This document shows, in pieces, positions 45,303-57,200 of a DNA stretch of 64,000 nucleotides; the stretch's first letter is position 1; the number at the start of each line of letters is the position of its first letter. The notes under the pieces were generated by a model. It searched no databases. It was given only the letters and a program-made list of their open reading frames with translations, and was not told where the DNA came from. The stretch is taken from NCBI GenBank assembly GCA_030063045.1, contig JAQSEB010000214.1, positions 62,001 to 126,000 on the forward strand. The letters run 5' to 3'. The position numbers were made by a program, and so were the translations under genes. This DNA is from Pratylenchus scribneri. Its lineage: Eukaryota > Nematoda > Chromadorea > Rhabditida > Pratylenchidae.

Positions 45303-48300
45303 TCAATCGCCGTAGACAAATTCCCATTTCTGCGTGAATTTTTTCTCATCACATTGGGCCAACGGGACGGGATCGGAATTTTTTGCGCCCGATGTTTCCA
45401 GGCAAAGTTGGGTGCCCAAATTCCGCATTAGGCCTTCCTTAAAATTACTTAATTGTTTAAAAAGAATTGAAGGAAATGAAGGAAGGAAAGAGAAAGAATG
45501 GCCACAAAATTCATCATCATTTACCCATTTTTTAATTTAAGATGAGGAAAATTAAGGACTGGCGGTACTCGGCGTTCGCAAACAATGCACAATTCCCGGA
45601 ATTTTCCACCAACCAAGAAATATTTGGTTGAGTTGGGGAGAAAAGGACTTTGGGATGGTTGGATGGGAGGAAAACGTCCTTTTGGGGGCTTAGAGTGTCG
45701 CTTTGGGGCGTCCTCTCGGGTTCCCTAATAAGTCCGTCCTAGTCCCGGCTCCCATATCTCATCAGCCTTCCATTTTTTGTTTTTTTTTGCCAACCACAAA
45801 GAAAATGGCTAGGCCATTTTCAATTTTGCGGCCGGCATTCTTCCGGGGTTCGCCAACGCACATTTTGGCATTGGGAAATAATAAAGATGGGTGGAAGGAA
45901 AAGGAAGGAAAATGGAAAGCGAGAGAAACGTTCGGGAATGTCGGCGGCATAATGGGAAAATAGGAAGGGCATTTTGGTGCGGGGGATGGGTGTGAAAATC
46001 TTCCTCCTCGCTATTTCCCCCTAATTGAATGGATTGTGTGATGTGAAAGTGGTGGGTGGTGGGTAATTTTTTGCATTTTTCTATACTTTAACCAAAAAAA
46101 GCCAGAAAAATTTTTTGAGGGAGGGGTTGGGATCGGAAGGGGTGCGGAGGAAAATTATTCGTTTTTTAAAATCCTAAATTTTTTTGGTCGAAAGTTGTAA
46201 GCTAAAATTAATAGTAAAATTTACAAAAATTTTTGAAAATAAAAAATTTTGATGTTTTTTAAAGAAAATTTTTAAAAAATCACGGCAAGATACCCTTCTC
46301 ACTAATTGAATGGATTGTGTGTGATCTGAGTGGGTACTGGGGGATGGGTGGTTTGAAATTTTTAAACCATTTAATTTTAAATTAAATTCTTAATTCCCTA
46401 AAGACCTAAAAGACTAACTGCTAACTTCCAAGTCCCAACTTTGAATTTATAATGGTCCCAATTGGGGAATGAATTTGAATTGGCCATTATTTCAGGAATT
46501 TTGTGGTCTTCTCTTCCCTTGAGATTAAATTGAGCCAAAAAACTCACTTTCGTCAGTTCCCATTGTTGGTTTTTGTCCTCCGCATTGCATGTGCTCAATT
46601 TGACTTGTTTTGTACCGGAATCAGCAATTGCACATGAAATTTCACGACGCAGTTGGCCACCTTGCTTGCTCAATGAGAACACTTGGGCCGAACTGCCGCC
46701 ACCTTGGCACTGTGAATTTTAAAAAATAATAAATTGAAGGAAAAATTTAAAAAATGATTTTTTGATTTATTAATTATTATCAATTCAAAAAACAGCATAA
46801 AAATTGTTATAAAAATTTTATGAAAATCTTGTAATATTGAACAATTTTTAGATTAATTTTAGCCTCGATTTTATGGTCACAATTTCATTTTTTTTTTTGG
46901 TTTAATATTTTTGGATTATAAAAATTGTAAATTTTCTGAATTAAAAGGAAATCAAAGAAAGAAACTTTTGCACTTTTCTTAACTGCTTTTAGCATCGTTT
47001 TTATGGCCATAATCTCATTCTTTATTTCAATCCGTTTTTATGTTTAATATTTTGAGTAAATGAAAATTTTATCCTATTAATTAAAAGGATTTTCAATAAT
47101 TAATTAGATTTAAAAATGCCCATTTTAAAGTGAATAATTTATAAATTAATTAATTGGATAAACCCTACCTGATAAATGGACAAAGGAATTGGCCCATTCT
47201 CCTCTTTTTGTAATGTGTCCAAACAAAATTGGGTTTCCGCATTTCGTAGCTAAAAATTCACCAATTAATTTCTCCGAAATAATTTCCCCAAATATAATTT
47301 ACCGCTCCATATCCAACCACATTCTCGTCTGGGACGAATTTCTCCGGAATAACATTGTCCAGGAACCATTTGAAATTTTTGCAATTCAATTTTTCACGCA
47401 ATTTTTTCCGCTCGCTCAAATCGCCCACATCCTTGTCCCGAAGGTCACGCCGATGCAAATAGTAAAGCCGTTTGTAGTCATCCATCCAAACTTCGGCCAA
47501 ACGTTTTGAATTCGTCCCATGTACCTTTAAATTTTTTTTTAATTTATTTAAAAAAAATTTATTTAAGGATTTTAAGTTTTATAACTCAAATAATTTGAAT
47601 AATTAATGTATTCAGATATATAAATATTTTTTTTGTTAAACTAATTTATTATCGAATAAAATAATTTAATGAATTTCGATTCTGTTATTTTGAGGACATT
47701 TGAGAAAATTAAAAATATATTTTTGAAACTTTAGCTTAAGAGAGTTTGTTTTCCGGAATAATTCCTTTTAATTTCTGGAAAGAATAGGCTTTTTCCACTA
47801 AAGAATTATGCCGGAAAATAATTTTCTTTTCGGAGATTTTTTTCATCAGAAAAATAATCCTTTCTACTATAATTAAGAAATAATTATTAATTAAATAAAA
47901 AATGAAATATAAATAAGAATTATTTGTGTTGGAAAAATATTTTGTAACATTTTTTTAATTTTTCAAGATTTTAAACATTAATTTAAAAAAAATATAATTT
48001 AATTAATAAATTCGTTTAATTTATGTTGGAAAATATTTTTACTTTTTAAATTAAAGCCTTTTTATTAAATAATTAGTAAAAAAAACATACGTCTTTGTTC
48101 CCTCCCGGTCCCGTCATATTGTATGGATGACCACTACGAAAAATGTGGCCCACATGGGAGCAGGGAATGAATTCGATGGAGCCACCGCACATCCAAACCT
48201 AACGAAGTGTTAAATATTAATATTTAATACTTAAATTTTTTTCTGAATTAATTAAAAAATTAATGGAAAAAATTAGAAATTAATTATTTTTATAATACAT

Positions 48301-50132
48301 AAGGAAAATAATAATTTGCAATTTTATCGAAATGGAATTTACCCGAAAAGAAATTTCCAAATTTTCACCGCCCCAAATGTCCATTCCTGGGTCATAGCCG
48401 CCAATTTCGAGAAAATATTTCCGATCAGCGGCCAACAATCCGCCGGCCATTGTTGGTGAACTATACAGAGAATGTGATATTTTTGTAATTATTTGGATAA
48501 AATTTACGGGATTGGATCAGTCCGGGATGTTCTTTTTTTGAGGATTCGTTCCGGGATGAAATCCCAACGAAAATGCAAAGACCACCAAAAACCTTAAATT
48601 AAAGGATTTAATAATAATTGGATAAATAAAGGCAAAAATTACCGCCAATGGAGCCCAAATCACCAGCACCCGAATAGGCCATTGTTTCGGCGGCAATATG
48701 GTCAATTGCGGGGCAAACAATCGCCGACCGTTTTGCCTTAATTCTCGCCAACATTGGCTCTAACCATCCTTGATTGGCTTCACAATGGCTGTCGAGAAAA
48801 ACAATCTAAATTTTTTAAATGCGAATTAATTTAAATAAAAAAACAAATATTTAATTTGTATTATTGAAAATGACGAAAAGATTAAATGGTATGGTTCAGC
48901 GTCAGCGGTTTATGCTGGACCCATAAACCCTAAATTTAATTGATAGATCTCATCAATAATGCAATCATTTGGTTGTTTTTTTTATTTAGATTTAAGGTTT
49001 AAAACCAATTACCAATTCTAACTTTGTTTTGAACTTAAAACCAAAAACCGGTTTAAATGGTTTAAAAACAAACCAAATATGGTTTAAATGGTTTGAAAAC
49101 AAAATCTGTTTATATGATTTGAAACCAAAACCGGTTTAAACCATTTAAAAACCTTTACTTTGACCAAAACATAACAATTATATACCATTCGATGCGTCTC
49201 GTCCAGATCTATCAATTGGGTGTATAATGTTTGTGGGTTTAGGATAAATCATTGAACTATTATAATCCGATATTTTCAATGCTTTTTTTTTGACAAATTA
49301 AATAATAATCATTAATAATTTAAAAATTTTAAAATTTACCGCTTCTCCCTTCGCGGTCCTAGCACCAATCAACTTTGCTCGGATCAACCCCTGGCGTTGA
49401 CTTAGCCTCATAATGTGCACTTTGCCGCCAAATCGTTGAATGTACGTGTCCAGTTGATCACGTAATTCTGCCCTTTGACTGAAATCATCCACCAGCAAAA
49501 CTTCTTCCAACAATTCCGGTGGTGTTCGATTGATGACGGAATGAACAGTGCGAAGAAGCGGGGTCCAGGCTTCATCCGTGAAAATTATTACCACTGATGT
49601 TTTTGGCAATGTTTTAAGATCATATTCGATTGCTTTACACTCTTCCAGCCGAACATCCGGCAAAGATCGGTCCAACGATATTTTATCACTGGAAGAGTTT
49701 ATTAAGAAAAATTAATTTTTCCAAAAACCTTGCCGCCACATTCATGAACCATTTTTTCATGTCAGCTTGGCCTTGTACGGCTTCTTTCCCGGTTAATTCC
49801 ACTGGTTTACCCAGCTCGCCAGGACCTTGAACAATTTGGCAAAATTAATAAATATTTTTGTAAATTTTTGCCTGTTCTTTTTGCATTTGGATCGGGCCTT
49901 GTATGCAATTCAACTGGGGGCCATGTCCTTCCTTCACCCGGTGGAAGCCTTTCAATTTTGTTGAGCCATTCTCGTAAATAGATGAAACTTATCAACCCAA
50001 TGAGCACAAAGAACAGGACTATGTTGAGAGCGGAAACTCTTAAATAAATATTTTGAGCATAACTTTGGAGAAATTAACTCAATTAACTAACCTTCTTCTG
50101 GGTATCACAAAACGAAACCACAATCTTTGCAT
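45303..50132 (-). CDS. GALNT: Polypeptide N-acetylgalactosaminyltransferase (ppGalNAc-T)
   Basis: Twelve exons (50092-50132, 49872-50038, 49729-49825, 49340-49688, 48643-48805, 48508-48592, 48343-48460, 48091-48198, 47303-47524, 47169-47249, 46548-46709, 45303-45437) give 575 residues, normal for the family. It starts mucin-type O-glycosylation in the Golgi. A type II membrane anchor ([19 protein letters not shown]) follows a short cytosolic tail. The GT-A domain has [18 protein letters not shown], the metal-binding DSH in [16 protein letters not shown] and [15 protein letters not shown]-terminal ricin-type lectin domain follows (CLDT, QQWEL, CLET, QKWEF). The usual FHNEAW is FTDEAW here, and the middle lectin repeat lacks the CLD motif. 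Exon 2 ends at a GC donor. Intron 11 (45438-46547) is large with no visible gene. Confidence 0.95.
48895..49260. mobile_element. Inverted-repeat element, family A copy 2
   Basis: The left arm (GGACCCATAAACCCTAAATT, TTGATAGATCTCATC) pairs with the right arm (CGATGCGTCTCGTCCAGATC, TATCAATTGGGTGTATAATG). The interior is full of GGTTTAAA / AAACCGG runs. It lies in intron 4 of GALNT. Confidence 0.65.
49870..49871 (-). other. GC splice donor of GALNT exon 2
   Basis: The exon ends ACAG and the intron begins GCAAAA; it is 46 nt long and ends TTCAAG. No GT donor is available in frame, and the join gives [10 protein letters not shown], the expected family motif, which makes this call firm. Confidence 0.85.
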
Positions 50133-50456
50133 CAAATTTTAGACGAAAATTATAAAAATAACTGAATTTATTTCAATAGAATGGCTGGATTTGTGATGGA
50201 AAAAGCTTAAATAAAATAATCAATATATTTATATTTGTTTATTCCTTAAAAATTGAATGTTTTCTAGATCCAAATCCAAATCCAAGACAAGACCTAGCTA
50301 GAGCTAGAGAACTTAATTTACAAAATCGCTTCCTCTTTTTTTCTCTCATCTTTTAATTTAACACACTATTTTTCATATTCTTTTCTTTTTATTATTATTT
50401 ATTTATTATTAAGATATTTTTGCTTAAGTTATTTATATTTCACAAAACAAAATAGA

Positions 50457-51113
50457 GACCGGCACGGACCGGGCGGATCCGTACCGATTCATACGGATCC
50501 GTAGTCCAGAACAGGGATGCCAGCAGGTCCTCCAGTGAAAAATATGGCAAAAGCAAAAAAAAATATGGCAAAATATGGCAATTTCAATTAAAAAATATGG
50601 CTATGGCATCAATTTTTAACGATAAAATGTTGAAATAAGCGTTTATTTTTCAAAACCATACCTATTTTTATTGGATTTAACATTATCAGAGAGCTTATTT
50701 AGGTCTAAGTAAGAATAAAAAATTTTAATAATTAAGATCTCTGAATGCACTTTCTCGCAAACAATAGAACAATTCCTAAAGTAAGAAAAAAGTTAAAAAT
50801 GGCCGCGTAGCGAAAAATTTGATCCAAAAATGGCCGCGCAGTGAAAAATTTGATCCAAAATTGGCCGCGCAGCGAAAAATTTGATCCAAAAAATCATCAA
50901 TTTTAAAAAATTTTCATAAATATGGCATTTATAAGGCAGATAAATATGGCAAAAAATAAGGCAAATCTTAAAAAATATGGCAAATGCCATATAAATAAGG
51001 TAATCTGGCATCCCTGGTCCAGAATCCGTATATTTTTCGAATCCGTACGAATCCGCGTGATTTTCCAATCCGTAGTTCGTAATCCGTTCCGGACGATTTT
51101 CAATTCGCCGGAC
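50457..51113. mobile_element. Inverted-repeat element with CGGATCCGTA-rich ends, in the GALNT/TRRAP divergent spacer
   Basis: The left end carries repeated CGGATCCGTA, then TAGTCCAGAACAGGGATGCC. The right end carries the inverse, GGCATCCCTGGTCCAGAATC, then CGTACGAATCCG and more ATCCGTA motifs. The interior has ATATGGCAAA runs and a three-copy 31-bp repeat. There is no long open frame. The element occupies most of the 1.1-kb region that should hold the promoters of both GALNT (minus) and TRRAP (plus). Confidence 0.65.
50796..50890. repeat. Three tandem copies of a 31-bp unit
   Basis: The unit contains AAAATGGCCGCGCAGCGAAA followed by AATTTGATCC and is repeated three times with two to three differences per copy. 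The GC-rich core GGCCGCG stands out in an AT-rich setting. Confidence 0.85.
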
Positions 51114-51260
51114 TCTAACTCAAAATCACATAACGCAGTACTAAGCTTTTAGCCCGACGAAAGAAACACAAACCCAATGATATCAAAATTAATGATTTTT
51201 AATTCATTTAATTTAGCCCAGAATTTAATTAATCCAAATAGTTGAATCTAATTTATAAAA

Positions 51261-54200
51261 ATGTCGTCAAGAATACAACAAATTCGACCGAAAATACCTT
51301 CAAAATTTCCTACAAATACGACACAACAAACAATTGTATGGCAACCGTTGCCACCAATGGTAGCACATTTGAACTCATTGATGCAAACGTTGAACGATGC
51401 ACCGCAAGATGATGTGAAATTCCAAGCTTTAAAGGTTTTACTTTTTAATTCCTTAGTACCGATAATTTTAAATTGAAATTGTAGGAAATCAGCGAAAACA
51501 TGGAAGAATTGTTCGGCATCGGCACGCATCCTTACACGCCATTGGTGGAAAGTTTGATTCGAATTTTTATGAAATTGCTGAACGAAACCACTCCACAATT
51601 CATTTCCGAAAACAACACATTAAAATTGAGGAAATTAATTTTTGAGCTGCTCTATCGACTCTCATCAAACGAGATTATGAAAAGTTACAGCAAAACTTGG
51701 CAGCAAATTCTGCTCCGATTAATTCATTCCGTAAATTCATTAAACAAAAAACTCTTAATCAACTTAACTTTTATAGGAGAACGAGGAGAATGCGCTGCTA
51801 ATTATCAAAATTTTGACTGATCATATCAAAACTTTTCGCCCTCCATTTTCAAATGAATTGACCGCATTTTTTGTGCAATGGAAAAATGCATATAATGAAA
51901 TGTTGAATAGGCATATGGCAGCCAATGATGGGGCCACAATGTTTTTGCAAAGGAGTTTGATATTTAGCAATAAATCCATTGAAGACAGCGTCGTTGAGGT
52001 TTCATTTTTTATTGAATTTAATTAATTTATGTAAAAATGCATTAAATGTGCTTCAAGCATAAATAAGAATTAATTTTTCCCTACTAGGGGTTGAGCCTTG
52101 ACCAAAATTTTTTAAAAGTGAAGGTTCCTTGAAAAATTATTTTACTGCACCGGGGTCAAATCAATAACCAGAATTTTGTAAATGTCAAATGTGAAAGATT
52201 CCCAGCCTAAAAAAAATTAATTTTCCTAAATGGGTTAAAACTCACATCAGAGATGAGACCCAAATTTTGTAAAAATTTGATGTTTTAAAAAATTTCGGTA
52301 CTAATGCAGTTTACGGGAGGAAAAGGATGGGAATAATGATGATGAAGAGATGAGGCTAAGGATGATCTTCTTCATCATCCTCATTATTATCATATTCATT
52401 ATCATCTATCATCATCATCTTCTTCATCAGCTTCATCATTCCATCATCTTCATCATTCCATCATCTTCTTCTTCATCATCTTCTTCATCAGCTTCATCAT
52501 TCCATCATCTTCATCATTCCATCATCTTCTTCTTCATCATCTTCTTCATCATCTTCATCATTCCATCATCTTCTTCTTCATCATCTTATTCATCATCTTC
52601 ATCATTCCATCATCTTCTTCTTCATCATCTTATTCATCATCTTCATCATTCCATCATCTTCTTCTTCATCATCTTATTCATCATCTTCATCATTCTATCA
52701 TCTTCTTCTTCATCATTTTATTCATCAGCTTCATCCTTCCATCATCTTCTTCTTCATCATTCCATCATCTTCTTCATCATCATCATTCCATCATCTTCTT
52801 CTTCATCATCTTATTCATCATCTTCATCATTCCATCATCTTCTTCTTCATCATCTTCTTCATCACCATCATTCCATCATCATCTTCTTCATCATTCCATC
52901 ATCTTCTTCTTCATCACCTTCATCATTCCATCATCTTCTTCTTCATCATCTTCTTCATCACCTTCATCATTCCATCATCTTCTTCTTCATCATCTTCTTC
53001 ATCACCTTCATCATTCCATCATCTTCTTCTTCATCATCTTCTTCATCATCTTCATCATTCCATCATCTTCTTCTTCATCATCTTATTCATCATCTTCATC
53101 ATTCCATCATCTTCTTCTTCATCATCTTATTCATCATCTTCATCATTCCATCATCTTCTTCTTCATCATCTTATTCATCATCTTCATCATTCTATCATCT
53201 TCTTCTTCATCATTTTATTCATCAGCTTCATCCTTCCATCATCTTCTTCTTCATCATTCCATCATCTTCTTCTTCATCATTCCATCATCTTCTTCATCAT
53301 CATCATTCCATCATCTTCTTCATCATCTTATTCATCATCTTCATCATTCCATCATCTTCTTCTTCACCATCTTCTTCATCACCTTCATCATTCCATCATC
53401 ATCTTCTTCATCATTCCATCATCTTCTTCTTCATCACCTTCATCATTCCATCATCATCTTCTTCATCATCATCCTTTTCCATTCCATCCCATAAACTGAA
53501 TAAATACCAAATTTTCTTTATGAACCCTAACAAATCTAAAACTAAGATCTAATATGTAACTCGGATTTAATCGAAAATCGATTTATATGAAAATATTTCG
53601 AAAAATAATTTTCTTATTTAAATTCAGGCACTCAAAACCTGCTATTTTACTACCCCGTTGAGTTATTCTGCAAGTACGTCAGGCGCATTCGAACAGGTAA
53701 CTTTTTTGAATAAAAAAATTTATTTTAATTATATTAATATTATGAGATAAACTTAATTCGGCAACAAAAACACTGAATTTGGCAACAATCTTTCGTGTCC
53801 ATTATATTTTTGAGACCTTATAACTTGGCCCTAACTAGGGGTTTAGGGCTAAGGTTAGAGTTCAGGGCAGGCAAGGAATTAGGGCTAAGGGCTAGGGGTT
53901 AGGGAATCTTAAAAAAGCTGATTTGGCCAAGTTATATGGCCTCAAAAATATAATATTTTTCGACACGAAAGATTGTTGCCAAATTCAGTGTTTTTGTTGC
54001 CAAATTAAATGACTTCCTTAATATTATTAATTATTTAATTAAAATTAAATTAAAATTATTTAAAAATATTTTTTAGTTTTTCAAATCATACCTCCCATTC
54101 CCAAACAAAAAACAGTACACGCTGATCCCAAGAGCCAGTCAAAGTGTCAAAGTGTTGGCCGAAATCACAATTCTCCTCCTTGCACTCATCCAATTTCATC

Positions 54201-57200
54201 GGCAACAATTGTTGGGCGAATTGCTGGACATTGTGCCCATTTTTGTGCGTTACATCAATGTAGACATTGGCAGGGCAGTGCGCGAGGACAATGCATTCCA
54301 CCGGGAATTGGTGGACGAATTCCGCAATTCACAAGTGCGAGCACTTTCCATCATTGCCTATATTGCAAGGCAGGCTCAGGTAAGAGAAATAAAAATTTAA
54401 ATTACCAATAATTTATTCAAATTAATTAATATTTATTAAATGATCTATTTTCCTAGCAGTTAATTTCATATTTAATACAAAATAAAATTCACTTATAAAT
54501 GAGCCTAAAAATCTTAGATTTTTATTCAATTAAAAAATTAAAAGACCTTAATTTGAGATTGAGTTTTAAAAATTTTTCCCAAAAGGGCTACCCTTAAAAA
54601 TAATAAAAAATTTCAAAAAAAAAGAAATCATAATAAAACAGTTAAAAAATATGGGTAAATGGCTTTAGTTTAGTAGTAAATTTAACTAATTTTATTTTCA
54701 TTAAAATTAAACATTTTTTCCTTCAATTTGTGAGAATAAATTCGCTAAACTATTTTATCAAAATTCACACCTCGAAAAATTAGATCCTTATTAAATATTC
54801 GGGCTTAAAAAATCCTAAAATTGATATAATTTTTCTCCCCCAAAATATATTTAATATTTCATTAAATTCAAAGATGACCGATGTGATGAATGCACATTCA
54901 CAAGCAATTTGCCAGGGCATTTTAATGCTGTTCGACTCATTCCACGATGAAGTGATCACTCAAAGACGGGATTTGCTATTGGCCATCAAATACTTTTTCC
55001 AATCCGAATTCCGGCACAATTTCATTCCGGTCATCCCGAAAATGTGCAATGAGAAAACACTACTGGGCAATACATTCACCTCACAAGATCAATTAAGGTG
55101 GATTTTTTTAATTTAAATTTTATAAAAAATATCATTTTTTAAACAAAATTATTTGCATTTTAAAATTTGAATTTATAAATATTTTTACCACCAAAAATGT
55201 TTTTTTTGTCACGAAAAAAGTTTGACTTCTATTAAATCATAAACCGGTTTTAGACCCTATAAACCTTATATCAATTCGTGATCTCATCGAGACGCATCGA
55301 TTGGTATATAATTTGTCATGGTTTGGCCCAAAATTAAAAGGTATTAAACCTTTTAGACCATTTTTTCCATTTTTTAAATGTATTTAATTTTGGACTAAAA
55401 CTTATCATTTTATACACCTATAGATGCGTCTTGATGAGATGTACAAATTAGTATAAGGTTTATAGGGTCTAAAACAGGTTTAAGATTTATTAGCTAACGG
55501 CCAAAAAAGCATTTTTCGATGATAAAAAATATAGTAACCATTTGAATTTATCTTTATTTTAATTTTTTTTTTATAAAATTAAAAAAAAAAAATTAATTAA
55601 AAAATAAATTGTCAAGAAAAATTCACTTTTTTAAATTAACAGATTTTAACAAAAAAAAAACATCTCCAATCACCCACAATTTTTTCCTTTCCCACATAGG
55701 ACATAGCTTTAAAAAATTTTGCCGTATATCATAGTGAATTTCCCATCTACAATTTAAAAGGAATTTTTACTTTGGCACCCGGCATAAATTAAATTTAATT
55801 AAAATGTCAAATTAAACCGCAAATTTTTATAAACGTCAAAAATTGGTTTGCTTAGCAATTTGACAACATTTTTCATAAACAATTAAAAAATATATTAAAT
55901 TAATTATTAAAATTGCCACAGAAAATTTTTTACCCTAATTTTTAATTTTTTCCAAATTTTTCATTAAAAAATTAATTAAAATTTCCCACAGAAACCAAGC
56001 ATATTTTTTGCTCGCCGACATTCTCCATCATGTTCGAATGAATTTGGGCGATTTACTGATGCATGATTTCTTCTTGTGCTCTCGCAATTTACATGATCCC
56101 CAACTGTTGCCTTATGTCCAAACAATGTACGGGAAATTGATGATGAATTTGATCGAACCATTGGTGGTACAGGCAAAGGAGGGAGAAGGCGGAGAAGAAT
56201 TCGGCAAAGTGGTTGGTTATTTTTGATAGAGGGAAACTGGATTAAAATATTTTTTAATTAATTTTATTTTTTATTTAGTCAAATGAAATCAGAGATTAGA
56301 TTTATTCACAATTTTTTTTTAATTGATTTTTTTTTAAATATTTTATTAGTCAAAAATTGATATTTTAATTAATTTAGTCAAGTGAAATAAATTAGATTTA
56401 TTTACAATTTTTTTAGAGTTAGAAAATATATTTATGCTTAATTTTTATTTTTTAAATAAAAATTTAGCCTTAAAAATATAATAAAAATTTGGCCTAAAAA
56501 TTTGGCAAAAATATTTCATTTTTACAGCAACGCCAAATTCTCTGTTGCGCCATTGACTCATTTGTGCGAAAAGCAACGCTGATTGCGGAATGGCATTTGC
56601 CACATTTAATGGAAAAATACAAACAACAATCAACGCAACCGGCCACTTTACAAAATCCTCAAACACAAATTGCCACAAACAAATCAAATGAACAGATAAA
56701 ATCGGCACAATCATCCCCAATGAAGGGTTCCCCACAAAAATCAATCACAACTAATTTTGAAAGATCTCCACAAAAATCGGTCACATCGAATCAGCAGGTG
56801 GAATTTCCGGCAACACAAAAAGTGAACCAAATTTTTTGATCAATTTTTTAATTAATTTTTAGTCATCATCTTCTCCTTTCGATGCCAGTCAAGCATTTTG
56901 GCAAGATCCATTGTACCCATTATCGTTGAATGATGGCAGGAATATGGTTCGAAACATCATTTTACCCACAAAAATGTTGGTCATCGCACTCAAGGAGTTG
57001 GGCACTCAACTTGGAGGTGGGAAAATTATTTTGATATTTAAATTAAAAAAGTAAACCTAAAAATTGTGAATACGGAATGGATTATTAGGTCACAAAAATC
57101 GCAAAATAGATGCCAATTTTTCTCTAAAATTAGCTAATTGGTATTGAGAACACAAAATAGGTAATTTTTGGCTGTTTATTGCATTTTTCTAATGGAAATT

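Larger units (their letters stand above)
50133..51260. promoter_or_regulatory. Divergent promoter region of GALNT and TRRAP
   Basis: GALNT starts at 50132 on the minus strand and TRRAP at 51261 on the plus strand, so this 1.1-kb spacer must carry both promoters. It contains the inverted-repeat element at 50457-51113, leaving about 320 bp on the GALNT side and about 150 bp on the TRRAP side. No TATA box or other motif could be singled out in the AT-rich flanks. Confidence 0.45.

Noticed and set aside
52350..53552. A 400-codon open frame on the plus strand
   Set aside because: It encodes only Ser/His/Ile/Phe/Leu from a CTT/CAT repeat inside a TRRAP intron; it is a by-product of the repeat.
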